Part shown: positions 1 to 6,879 of the stretch, piece by piece
Layout: each line of letters opens with the position of its first letter
Position numbering within the stretch: position 1 is the stretch's first letter
Assembly: GCA_018064855.1 (NCBI GenBank)
Contig: JAGHUM010000062.1
Coordinates: 1 to 37,696, forward strand
Length of the DNA stretch: 37,696 nt
DNA from: Candidatus Physcocola equi
Lineage (GTDB): Bacteria; Bacteroidota; Bacteroidia; Bacteroidales; Paludibacteraceae
Direction: 5' to 3'
Translations under genes and position numbers: made by a program
Notes under the pieces: model-generated
Seen by the model: only the letters and a program-made list of their open reading frames with translations
Databases searched by the model: none
What the model was told of the DNA's origin: nothing

Positions 1-59
1 CGTGTCTGTTCCTCAATGTGGTAACTGCCTACGCCGTGATGATAATTAGTGAATTGTTA

Positions 60-90
60 ATTGTTATTTTGCATTCGTCTGGCATCTTTG
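60..90 (+). promoter_or_regulatory. Candidate promoter of the FISUMP lipoprotein gene
   Basis: ATTG at 60-63 and CATCTTTG at 83-90 are separated by 19 bp. This is one base off the Bacteroidetes -7 consensus TAnnTTTG, with a partial -33 box. It lies 39 bp upstream of the ATG at 130. The match is imperfect, so this is a tentative call. Confidence 0.35.
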
Positions 91-129
91 ATAGCAAAAA
101 ATTCAATTACAGATAAAAATCTCATAAAA

Positions 130-912
130 ATGAAAAAAATAGTATTATTTGCCTGCAATTTAATTGTGTTGATGACGATGATGTCATCTTGTGGCGGAAC
201 TCAAAATGAAACAAATTTAGAATACAGTCTTTCGATTGATTCTTCAAAAATAGACTCTATACAGCAGTTAAAAACGGTTGTTTCTGCATCCGGAGATACA
301 TTGGAAATTAATGGAGTGGCAAAAGATACTCGTCAGAAATCGGGAAAATATTCCGTAGGCAAAGGTGTCGCCGTCGATTTAGGCCTCAGCGTGAAGTGGG
401 CGGCGTGCAACCTTGGCGCCACAAAGCCTGAGGGCTATGGCAATTATTATGCTTGGGGCGAGACAAAATCAAAGGCAGCATATACAGGTGATAACAGCAA
501 ATGGTATGATGTTGCCTATGATGTGCTCAAATCCAAAGGAATAATCAACAGCCGAGGTAATCTGACTGCCAGATACGATGCGGCAACTGCCAACTGGGGG
601 GCTGGATGGCGAATGCCGACACTCGACGAGATTAAAGAATTGGAGAACCGTTGCCGTTGGAGCTGGACTACCATGAATGGTGTGAAAGGCTACAAAGTGA
701 CAGGCCCAAGTGGCAAGTCCATCTTTCTTCCTGCTGCTGGCTACCGCGGTGGCGCGGAGTCCGACTACGTCGGCGGTTACGGTTACTATTGGAGCTCGCC
801 GGCCAGCGACGGTAGCCACAGCGCGTGCTACCTCTTCTTCGATTCAGACAGTCCCTGTTGGCTCAGCTACGACCGCAACTTCGGTCACGTTGTGCGTCCT
901 GTCTCAGAATAA
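130..912 (+). CDS. Lipoprotein with Fib_succ_major (FISUMP) domain
   Basis: A 260-residue predicted surface or periplasmic lipoprotein of unknown function. I chose the ATG at 130 because it begins a typical signal peptide (MKK, hydrophobic run, then MSSC with Cys21 as the likely lipidated residue); the frame is open further upstream only through non-ATG codons. Residues 22-78 are an AT-rich spacer. Residues 79-260 match the Fib_succ_major/TIGR02145-type domain: DLGLSVKWAACNLGA, YYAWGE, NWGAGWRMPT, IFLPAAGYRGG, YYWSS and a terminal GHVVRPV. The family is known as an extracytoplasmic domain with conserved Cys and an apparent lipoprotein signal. Base composition changes sharply near nucleotide 360: the spacer is AT-rich and the domain is GC-rich, with many NNC codons near the 3' end. 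This suggests the domain was acquired or shuffled onto a local N-terminus. Ligand and role are unknown. Confidence 0.8.
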   Translation: MKKIVLFACNLIVLMTMMSSCGGTQNETNLEYSLSIDSSKIDSIQQLKTVVSASGDTLEINGVAKDTRQKSGKYSVGKGVAVDLGLSVKWAACNLGATKPEGYGNYYAWGETKSKAAYTGDNSKWYDVAYDVLKSKGIINSRGNLTARYDAATANWGAGWRMPTLDEIKELENRCRWSWTTMNGVKGYKVTGPSGKSIFLPAAGYRGGAESDYVGGYGYYWSSPASDGSHSACYLFFDSDSPCWLSYDRNFGHVVRPVSE

Positions 913-917
913 AGTGC

Positions 918-959
918 CGCTCGAAGAGCGTATCCGATTATTTGATTATTTGATTATTT
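918..959 (+). repeat. Small hairpin followed by three 8-bp direct repeats
   Basis: CGCTC-GAA-GAGCG at 918-930 is a 5-bp perfect stem just past the FISUMP stop codon. GATTATTT then repeats three times in tandem at 936-959, followed by a T run at 964-970. It may act as a weak terminator; the T run is not directly attached to the stem. The rest of 960-1144 shows nothing I can name. Confidence 0.45.
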
Positions 960-1144
960 CTTGATTTTTTTATGGCCACAATGAAAGAGATTTTAGAATG
1001 AGAAAACTTCTCTTTGGTGGTTTGCTTCAAGTCGGAAAATATGGACAAGTGTCTGCGGATTGGAAGCGTTTTCATGAATGGTAATTTTTGCTTGTAAATC
1101 AGACCAAGCGTCGATAAATAACTTTAATTAAATACATTATAATT

Positions 1145-1774
1145 ATGGAAGAACAGATTTTTATTTATGCCTTGATTGCTTATTGTGTATTGAACCTTGC
1201 TGGTAAAATACCATATAAGGCTGAAAGATTAAAGAAAGAAGTAAAAAGCATCCCCATTTGTAGAGTGGGTTTGACTTTGATGATTATGTGTGTTAGTCTT
1301 TATGCTTATATTATTCTAAATCAAGAAGTGAAGAGTTCTTTTTCACACGAGTCTCATTCCCTAATCAACATTTTCTTTCCCGTCGATGCCGATTACAACG
1401 GAAATCGATTTATTTGGATAATAATTGCTTGCGTGACATTGACTTATTTTAGCTTGACCAAGGAACGTGAATGGGTGAAGCCTGAAAATTTCGAGAAATT
1501 CAAGGGGAATTTGAAAATTTTCAGCCTTATTTATGTTGTGGCATCTGCATATATCACCTATATGTTTGTCTATAATATTGGTATGGGTGGAAATAGATTT
1601 ATGAGTCAAATTGGCTTGAATATTTTTGCCAGCAGTAGGAACGAAATTAATGAAAAATGTGTTACTGGCGCAATTATTTCAAGTCTCATTATGTTTGCTT
1701 TCGCGACGGTTTATGTAAGATATGGAAAGGAACTGGAAAAGAAAGATGACAACATGCCAGTAGAGAATAAATGA
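1145..1774 (+). CDS. Unknown multi-pass membrane protein
   Basis: I do not recognise this 209-residue protein. It has four or five hydrophobic stretches, at about residues 5-20, 38-58, 88-104, 120-143 and 172-190, with a lysine-rich cytoplasmic-looking C-terminus. No enzymatic motif is visible. It stands alone: a 232-bp gap precedes it and a strong terminator follows directly. A TAACTTTA box (1119-1126) 18 bp before the ATG resembles a Bacteroidetes -7 element with one mismatch. Base composition is AT-rich. The ATG start gives a hydrophobic N-terminus typical of a signal anchor. Confidence 0.6.
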   Translation: MEEQIFIYALIAYCVLNLAGKIPYKAERLKKEVKSIPICRVGLTLMIMCVSLYAYIILNQEVKSSFSHESHSLINIFFPVDADYNGNRFIWIIIACVTLTYFSLTKEREWVKPENFEKFKGNLKIFSLIYVVASAYITYMFVYNIGMGGNRFMSQIGLNIFASSRNEINEKCVTGAIISSLIMFAFATVYVRYGKELEKKDDNMPVENK

Positions 1775-1779
1775 AGAGT

Positions 1780-1810
1780 AGAAGGTGGTCACAATCCACC
1801 TTCTCCTTTT
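1780..1810 (+). terminator. Rho-independent terminator after the membrane-protein gene
   Basis: A perfect 9-bp stem AGAAGGTGG (1780-1788) / CCACCTTCT (1796-1804) with a 7-base loop is followed by CCTTTT. It sits 5 bp past the stop codon of the preceding gene. Confidence 0.85.
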
Positions 1811-1843
1811 GTATGACATACGTAATCACAGTACATTTTTTTG

Positions 1844-1851
1844 TATCTTTG
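1844..1851 (+). promoter_or_regulatory. Bacteroidetes -7 box of the ABC-F gene
   Basis: TATCTTTG matches TAnnTTTG exactly and lies 19 bp before the ATG at 1871. No good TTTG -33 box is seen at 19-21 bp upstream. Confidence 0.5.
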
Positions 1852-1870
1852 CAAAAAATATGTTTTATAG

Positions 1871-3820
1871 ATGATTTCTGTTAATCAACTCTCGGTTTCT
1901 TTCGGGGGAACTTCCCTTTTTGATGATGTGTCGTTTGTGGTTTCTGAACACGATAAGATTGCTCTCGTAGGCAAAAATGGTGCGGGTAAATCCACAATGC
2001 TCAAAATTTTTGCTGGTTTACAACAACCCACAACTGGTAATGTCTCCATACCTAAAGATACGAAAGTCGGCTATCTTCCGCAGACCATGCTGCATATCGA
2101 TGGAAAGACTGTGGTGGAAGAAGCGCGAGAGGCTTTTGATTTCCTTTTCGAACTCCAAAAGAAAATCGAAAAAATGGGCGAAGATCTCGCCGCGCGTACC
2201 GACTATGAGTCTGATTCTTACAAAAAACTCATCGATGACTTGACGCATGCCAACGAACAGTTGGTCATTCTTGGTATTAACTCTTACCAGGCTGATATAG
2301 AAAAGACATTGTTGGGTTTGGGCTTTGAACGTAAGGATTTCAATCGACAGTCCAGCGAGTTCAGCGGTGGTTGGCGTATGCGAATTGAGTTGGCGAAGAT
2401 TCTCCTGCGCAAACCTGACGTCTTGTTGCTCGACGAACCGACCAACCACCTTGACATCGAGTCTATTCAATGGCTTGAAAACTTCTTGAAAATGAACGGA
2501 TGTGCAGTGTTGCTCGTGTCGCACGACCGTGCATTCCTCGATTCTGTCACGAACAGAACAATAGAGATTTCCTGCGGACATATCTACGACTATAAAGTTC
2601 CATACACAAAATTCATGGAACTACGCAAGGAACGCAGAGAACAACAGCAACGTGCATTCGACAATCAACAAAAAGAAATACAAGATACAGAGGCTTTTAT
2701 TGAGCGTTTCCGCTACAAAGCGACAAAGGCTGTGCAGGTGCAGAGCCGCATCAAGGCGCTTAATAAGATCGAAAGAATTGAAATTGACGACGAAGATACT
2801 AGCACAATCAATCTGAAATTTCCGCCAGCTCCTCATTCTGGAGAGGTTTCTCTTTTATGCAAGGATTTGACTAAGGCATATGGTGACCATGTGGTGCTCG
2901 ACAGTATCAATGTTACCATCAAACGAGGAGAAAAAGTTGCATTTGTAGGAAAGAACGGTGAGGGTAAATCTACACTGGTGAAATGTATTATTGATGAATT
3001 GAACGATTATACTGGTACATTGAAATTAGGACATCTTGTCAAAATCGGTTATTTCGCGCAAAACCAGGCCTCTTTGCTGGATGAAAACTTGACGGTTTTC
3101 GATACCATTGACAAGGTGGCTGTAGGTGAAATTCGTACGAAGATACGCGATATTCTCGGTGCTTTCCGTTTCGGTGGTGAGGCTTCGGACAAGAAAGTGA
3201 AAGTTCTTTCCGGTGGCGAAAGAACTCGCTTGGCAATGATTCGTCTTCTGCTTGAACCTGTGAATGTGCTTGTTCTTGATGAACCGACCAACCACCTCGA
3301 CATACCAACCAAGGAGGTGCTTAAGAAGGCAATCAATGCATTTGATGGCACTGCCATCATTGTGTCGCACGACCGTGATTTCCTTAATGGACTGGTGGAG
3401 AAAACTTATGAATTTACACATCACAAAGTGGTTGAGCACTTGGGTGGCATCTATCAGTTCTTGGAAGACAAGAAAATGGAAAGCCTGCGAGAACTTGATA
3501 CTCATGCTTACAAGAAGACTGAGAATGCGCCAACTGCTCAACCAGAAGAAAAATCGGCTGGAAAACTGTCCTATGAGGAACAAAAAGAGCAGATGAAGAA
3601 AGTTCGCAAAGCGGAAAAGGACGTTCAAAATGCTGAAGCCGATATAGCCCGACTGGAAAAGGAAATAGCGGAGATGGAAGAAAAACTTTCCAATCCGGAT
3701 GTGCCAGATTACGATAAACTTCTACAAGAGTATCCAAAATTGCAACATGCGTTGGAGCAGCGAATGTATGAATGGGAACTTTTGTCGGAGGAGTTGGAAA
3801 ACTGTAAAAAAGGATTATAA
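1871..3820 (+). CDS. ABC-F family ATP-binding protein
   Basis: A 649-residue cytoplasmic tandem-ATPase protein of the ABC-F class, whose characterised members bind ribosomes and influence translation. It has no membrane domain. The first ATPase has Walker A GKNGAGKST (34-42), signature SGGWRMR (about 165) and DEPTNHLD (about 188). A charged linker follows at about 240-310, the position of the interdomain arm in ABC-F proteins. The second ATPase has GKNGEGKST (about 360), LSGGERTR (about 446) and DEPTNHLD (about 470). The C-terminus (about 560-649) is a Lys/Glu-rich predicted coiled coil, as in Uup or YdiF types. It starts a plus-strand run with the rRNA methyltransferase 5 bp downstream, consistent with a translation role. 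Subfamily cannot be settled by eye; nothing specifically points to antibiotic resistance. Confidence 0.92.
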   Translation: MISVNQLSVSFGGTSLFDDVSFVVSEHDKIALVGKNGAGKSTMLKIFAGLQQPTTGNVSIPKDTKVGYLPQTMLHIDGKTVVEEAREAFDFLFELQKKIEKMGEDLAARTDYESDSYKKLIDDLTHANEQLVILGINSYQADIEKTLLGLGFERKDFNRQSSEFSGGWRMRIELAKILLRKPDVLLLDEPTNHLDIESIQWLENFLKMNGCAVLLVSHDRAFLDSVTNRTIEISCGHIYDYKVPYTKFMELRKERREQQQRAFDNQQKEIQDTEAFIERFRYKATKAVQVQSRIKALNKIERIEIDDEDTSTINLKFPPAPHSGEVSLLCKDLTKAYGDHVVLDSINVTIKRGEKVAFVGKNGEGKSTLVKCIIDELNDYTGTLKLGHLVKIGYFAQNQASLLDENLTVFDTIDKVAVGEIRTKIRDILGAFRFGGEASDKKVKVLSGGERTRLAMIRLLLEPVNVLVLDEPTNHLDIPTKEVLKKAINAFDGTAIIVSHDRDFLNGLVEKTYEFTHHKVVEHLGGIYQFLEDKKMESLRELDTHAYKKTENAPTAQPEEKSAGKLSYEEQKEQMKKVRKAEKDVQNAEADIARLEKEIAEMEEKLSNPDVPDYDKLLQEYPKLQHALEQRMYEWELLSEELENCKKGL

Positions 3821-3825
3821 TATAT

Positions 3826-4566
3826 ATGAAAGAATCGGAAATGATTTTTGGCATTCATGCCATTGTTGAGGCGCTTGAGGCCAATCGTGAAATAGACAAA
3901 GTGCTCGTGAAAAAAGATCTGAGCTCGGAACTCTCAAATCGTCTTTTCTTGGCACTTAAAGACCATCCGATGGTGCAAGTGCAACGTGTGCCAGTTCAGA
4001 AACTCAATTCTTATACTTTGAAAAATCATGAGGGGGCGATAGCGCTTGTCTCAAAGATTGAATATCAAAAACTGTCGGGCATTGTTCCTGCTGTTTATGA
4101 AGAAGGAAAAGATCCGCTTATCGTTATGCTGGATGGAGTTACAGACGTGAGGAATTTCGGATCAATTGCACGCACTTGTGAATGCGCGGGTGCGGATGCA
4201 GTCGTGATACCGATCAAAGGTGGAGCAATGGTGAATGCTGATGCCATGCGTACTTCTGCAGGAGCACTCAATTCTATTCCTGTTTGCAAGGAGCGCAGTT
4301 TGACAGAGGCTATTCGTTTTGCCAGAAATAGTGGTCTCAAAGTGATTGCTGTGGCAAAGGGTGCTCATAAAATGTACACGGACGTCGAACTGTCGGGTCC
4401 TATAGCATTGGTTTTCGCTGACGATAAAACTGATGTTTCCGCCGATGTACTTCGCTCATGTGACGTGGTGGTTTCGGTACCAACTCGTGGCGCTATTGAT
4501 TCTCTGAATGTGTCTGTGGCGGCCGGCGTGGTGCTTTATGAGGCAATGAAACAGCGTGTGAACTAA
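3826..4566 (+). CDS. rlmB: SpoU/TrmH-family RNA 2'-O-methyltransferase (RlmB-like)
   Basis: A 246-residue protein of the SPOUT class, which transfers methyl from SAM to ribose 2'-OH; RlmB acts on a guanosine of 23S rRNA. The N-terminal part (IFGIHAIVEAL) is the RNA-binding substrate domain. Motif 1 is DVRNFGSIARTCECAG (about 108-123) and motif 3 is RGAIDSLNVSVAAG (near the C-terminus), both well kept. Motif 2, normally a glycine-rich G-x-E-x-x-G segment after the LVF strand, reads ADDKTDVS, so the usual glutamate and glycines are missing. Substrate assignment is therefore less sure than family membership. An in-frame ATG at 3841 (MIFGIHAI) is an equally good start. It lies 5 bp after the ABC-F gene and 6 bp before the pseudouridine synthase ATG. 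Confidence 0.8.
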   Translation: MKESEMIFGIHAIVEALEANREIDKVLVKKDLSSELSNRLFLALKDHPMVQVQRVPVQKLNSYTLKNHEGAIALVSKIEYQKLSGIVPAVYEEGKDPLIVMLDGVTDVRNFGSIARTCECAGADAVVIPIKGGAMVNADAMRTSAGALNSIPVCKERSLTEAIRFARNSGLKVIAVAKGAHKMYTDVELSGPIALVFADDKTDVSADVLRSCDVVVSVPTRGAIDSLNVSVAAGVVLYEAMKQRVN

Positions 4567-4572
4567 TTGTTG

Positions 4573-5325
4573 ATGCCGTCTATGGAAGTTCTTTATGAGG
4601 ATAATCATCTTATTGTGATTAGCAAAACCTGTTCGGAAATTGTGCAGGCTGATAAAACTGGAGACAAACCGCTTTCTGAGATGATTCAGGATTATCTCAA
4701 GGATAAATACCATAAACCCGGAAATGTGTTTATTGGCGTAACCCATCGTTTGGATCGTCCTACGAGTGGAGTGGTGGTGTTTGCCAAAACGTCTAAGGCG
4801 CTCTCGCGAATGAATGATATGTTTCGTGACCACGATTTGCAGAAGATTTATTGGGCGGTGACTAAAAACTGCCCCCCTTCAGACGAAGGCACACTTGAAG
4901 ATTACCTGGTGCGTGTAGAGCGGTTGAATAAGTCGTTTGCGTATGCCCAATCAAAGCCAGGTGCGAAAAAAGCAGTGCTTCATTACAAGGTGATAGCAAA
5001 AACGGATAATTATTTCTTGCTTCAGATCCATCTTGAAACAGGACGTCATCACCAGATCCGTTGCCAACTTTCGAATATAGGTTGTCCCATTAAAGGGGAT
5101 TTGAAATACGGTTTCCCTCGTTCAAATCCCGATGGAGGCATTTCATTGCATGCTCGCAGTATCGATTTCGTTCATCCGGTCTCGAAAAAACACATTCATG
5201 TGGTTGCACCGGTGCCAGACGATTCGCTTTGGAAGGCTTTTCAGCAAGAAATAGATAAACAGGGATTGGTTGACGAGACTTTTGTTGAGGATAATCCGAC
5301 ACAAAATCCAGTTGGCTTGAAATGA
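4573..5325 (+). CDS. RluA-family RNA pseudouridine synthase
   Basis: A 250-residue enzyme that isomerises uridine to pseudouridine in rRNA or tRNA. The catalytic motif HRLDRPTSGVV (from about residue 56) carries the essential Asp. The second family motif ETGRHHQIRCQL (about 156-167) and the GDLKYG / LHARSI segments follow in usual order. There is no N-terminal S4 domain: the protein begins straight in the catalytic fold, as in short RluA-type enzymes. I chose ATG 4573; ATG 4582 (MEVLYED) is possible, while upstream TTG codons are unlikely. It closes the ABC-F/RlmB-like/pseudouridine synthase run. The target RNA cannot be told from the sequence. Confidence 0.88.
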   Translation: MPSMEVLYEDNHLIVISKTCSEIVQADKTGDKPLSEMIQDYLKDKYHKPGNVFIGVTHRLDRPTSGVVVFAKTSKALSRMNDMFRDHDLQKIYWAVTKNCPPSDEGTLEDYLVRVERLNKSFAYAQSKPGAKKAVLHYKVIAKTDNYFLLQIHLETGRHHQIRCQLSNIGCPIKGDLKYGFPRSNPDGGISLHARSIDFVHPVSKKHIHVVAPVPDDSLWKAFQQEIDKQGLVDETFVEDNPTQNPVGLK

Positions 5326-5423
5326 ATGCTATTTTTAGTCTGAAAAATGTTCTAAATTATTGTGCTGAAAAATAACTTCTTACAATAAATATTGATTTTT
5401 TTATAAAAAAAGTCGCTTGTTTA

Positions 5424-5455
5424 TTTGGAATACTTAAAAAATCGCCTTAACTTTG
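5424..5455 (+). promoter_or_regulatory. Consensus Bacteroidetes promoter of tRNA-Lys
   Basis: TTTG (5424-5427) and TAACTTTG (5448-5455) are separated by 20 bp, a full match to the housekeeping promoter pattern. It ends 40 bp before the mature tRNA 5' end. The AT-rich stretch 5326-5423 contains only a T7/A7 palindrome near 5400. Confidence 0.8.
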
Positions 5456-5495
5456 CATCGCAATTGAGAAATCAAGCGCACCTCTTACTAAGGTA

Positions 5496-5568
5496 GAGCT
5501 AGTAGCTCAGCAGGTAGAGCACATCCCTTTTAAGGATGGGGTCCTGGGTTCGAGCCCCAGCTGGCTCA
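5496..5568 (+). tRNA. tRNA-Lys (anticodon UUU)
   Basis: A 73-nt cloverleaf. The acceptor arms are GAGCTAG (5496-5502) and CTGGCTC (5561-5567) with one G-U pair. The D arm is GCTC/GAGC. The anticodon stem is CATCC/GGATG with loop CTTTTAA, so the anticodon is TTT at 5529-5531. The T arm is CTGGG-TTCGAGC-CCCAG, and the discriminator base is A at 5568. CCA is not encoded. Confidence 0.96.
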
Positions 5569-5577
5569 CTACCGATT

Positions 5578-5610
5578 AAAAAGTTGGATAGCACATATCC
5601 AACTTTTTTT
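5578..5610 (+). terminator. Rho-independent terminator of the tRNA gene
   Basis: A perfect 13-bp stem, AAAAAGTTGGATA (5578-5590) with TATCCAACTTTTT (5596-5608), closes a GCACA loop and ends in a T run. It lies 10 bp past the tRNA, which is thus a single-gene transcription unit. Confidence 0.92.
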
Positions 5611-5641
5611 ATTTTATGAAAATTCATTTTTTAAAGAATAT

Positions 5642-6016
5642 ATGCAACAAGCTATCATTACCATTCTGCTTCTTTTGGTATCCAACACTTTCATGACTTT
5701 GGCTTGGTATGGCCATCTCAAAATGCAAGAAGCAAAGTTGATATCCAATTGGCCGCTTATTTTGGTGATACTTTTTAGTTGGGGTATTGCTTTGTTTGAG
5801 TATTGCGCGCAGGTTCCTGCCAATCGTATAGGCTTTCGTGATAATGGCGGACCGTTTTCTTTGTTCCAACTTAAAATTATTCAGGAAGTTATTTCTCTCA
5901 CAGTGTTCACTGTCTTGGCTTGTTTGATGTTCAAATCCGAAACTTTACATTGGAATCATATTGCTGCATTTGCTTGTTTGGTTTTGGCTGTGTTCTTCGC
6001 CTTTTTGAAACCTTGA
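5642..6016 (+). CDS. DUF486 / DMT-type small membrane protein
   Basis: A 124-residue integral membrane protein with four predicted helices (about 4-22, 38-55, 80-99, 106-123). The EYCAQVPANRIG segment and the overall length match the DUF486 family (COG3169), which is distantly related to small multidrug-resistance-type transporters. No substrate is known. It follows the tRNA terminator by 31 bp, and no clear promoter box is seen in that space. The promoter of the next operon is embedded in its 3' end. Confidence 0.8.
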   Translation: MQQAIITILLLLVSNTFMTLAWYGHLKMQEAKLISNWPLILVILFSWGIALFEYCAQVPANRIGFRDNGGPFSLFQLKIIQEVISLTVFTVLACLMFKSETLHWNHIAAFACLVLAVFFAFLKP

Positions 6017-6034
6017 GTTTTTTCGCTAATTTTG
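6004..6034 (+). promoter_or_regulatory. Consensus promoter of the DUF695-HPPK-like-uvrD operon
   Basis: TTTG (6004-6007), a 19-bp spacer and TAATTTTG (6027-6034) match the Bacteroidetes consensus fully. The -33 box lies in the last codons of the DUF486 gene. The expected start point is about 20 bp before the ATG at 6064. Confidence 0.75.
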
Positions 6035-6063
6035 TACATAGCATTACATAGCGTTTTTTATTT

Positions 6064-6462
6064 ATGAAAGGTAATTGGTTCGTGGCAGAGCTTACTGATG
6101 GCTCAAAGTTGCGTGGACGTATGGGGCTGGAAGAGCATGCCCAAAGTGGTCTTTATCCCTATAGAATTGATGTCGTGTGGAAGAAATCAGATTCTGATTT
6201 TGATGAAGACATGACCGCCAAAATGGAGGAACAATTACTGCTTATACTGGAGGAGCAACGTGATGCTTTTCTGGCTTTGGTAAAGGATGCTGAGAAAGAA
6301 ATGACGTTTTCTTGGTATGCCAGGAATCTGGGCGATTTTGAAAAGAAACTCAATCAGGTCCTAATGTTTTTCCCGCCTCTTCCCATCTCTGTGTTTAGTT
6401 CCGACGATGATGAATGGTTGTCTTATTACAGCGCACTAAAAGTGCTCAATAACTTCTATTGA
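6064..6462 (+). CDS. DUF695 domain protein
   Basis: A 132-residue soluble protein with the DUF695 pattern: YPYRIDVVWKK, a long acidic/amphipathic helix (about residues 50-75), SWYARNLGDFEKKLN, then FPPLPISVFSSDDDEWLSYY. No catalytic motif is evident and the family function is unknown. It is the first gene behind a consensus promoter and is followed by the HPPK-like gene after only 2 bp, so the two are very likely co-transcribed and perhaps translationally coupled. Confidence 0.7.
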   Translation: MKGNWFVAELTDGSKLRGRMGLEEHAQSGLYPYRIDVVWKKSDSDFDEDMTAKMEEQLLLILEEQRDAFLALVKDAEKEMTFSWYARNLGDFEKKLNQVLMFFPPLPISVFSSDDDEWLSYYSALKVLNNFY

Positions 6463-6464
6463 TA

Positions 6465-6857
6465 ATGGAAAGAACATCCGTTTATTATTATTTGATATCT
6501 CTGGGATCAAACTATCAAGCCGATGTGAATATCGTGGCTGGTGAAGGTATGCTTGCCGCGTGTTTCCCTGGAACTAAATTCTCCAAAGTGTTGAAAACCA
6601 AAGGTATCGGTTTGTCTTATGACTGCTGGTATCTCAATCAAATGGCGCTGGTCAAAACCGAATTGAATCCGACTGTATTGAAAAATGCTCTCAAGTCTAT
6701 TGAAAAACAGTGCGATAGAGGCCGTCGTTATCATGCTGTGACGCTCGATTTGGACATCGTTTGGGTTAATGGGGAATTGGTGCATAAAGATTTTGATAAA
6801 TACCCATTCCTTTCTGAATTAATGGAAGATTTTGAGTCTTTTTTGCGTGATTTTTAA
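6465..6857 (+). CDS. Divergent HPPK-like (FolK fold) protein
   Basis: A 130-residue protein resembling 6-hydroxymethyl-7,8-dihydropterin pyrophosphokinase, which makes the folate precursor diphosphate. Visible features are the N-terminal YYLISLGSN strand/loop and the VTLDLDIVWVNGE segment, whose two Asp match the metal-binding pair. It departs from real FolK in several ways: it is about 30 residues shorter, the arginine normally three residues before the first Asp is Val, and the C-terminal HP...R.FVL.PL region is replaced by a short DFDKYPFLSELMEDF tail. It may be a degenerate or repurposed member. The ATG at 6465 is taken as start; the frame opens slightly earlier at a TTG. folB lies far away at 29905. 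Confidence 0.6.
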   Translation: MERTSVYYYLISLGSNYQADVNIVAGEGMLAACFPGTKFSKVLKTKGIGLSYDCWYLNQMALVKTELNPTVLKNALKSIEKQCDRGRRYHAVTLDLDIVWVNGELVHKDFDKYPFLSELMEDFESFLRDF

Positions 6858-6879
6858 TTTTTGTAAATGATTTTTGAAT

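Noticed and set aside
1..116. Short open frames at the window edge that could be the tail of an upstream gene
   Set aside because: Two frames are open at the edge, one ending in RVCSSMW at 22-24 and one hydrophobic to 116, but neither carries a recognisable domain end, and the composition looks intergenic.
130..912. Confirmed target gene of a diversity-generating retroelement
   Set aside because: No reverse transcriptase or template repeat is in the window, so it is kept only as a low-weight hypothesis.
469..964. Open frames on the minus strand (469-819) and in another plus frame (710-964)
   Set aside because: They are shadows of the GC-rich FISUMP domain, with no recognisable protein content.
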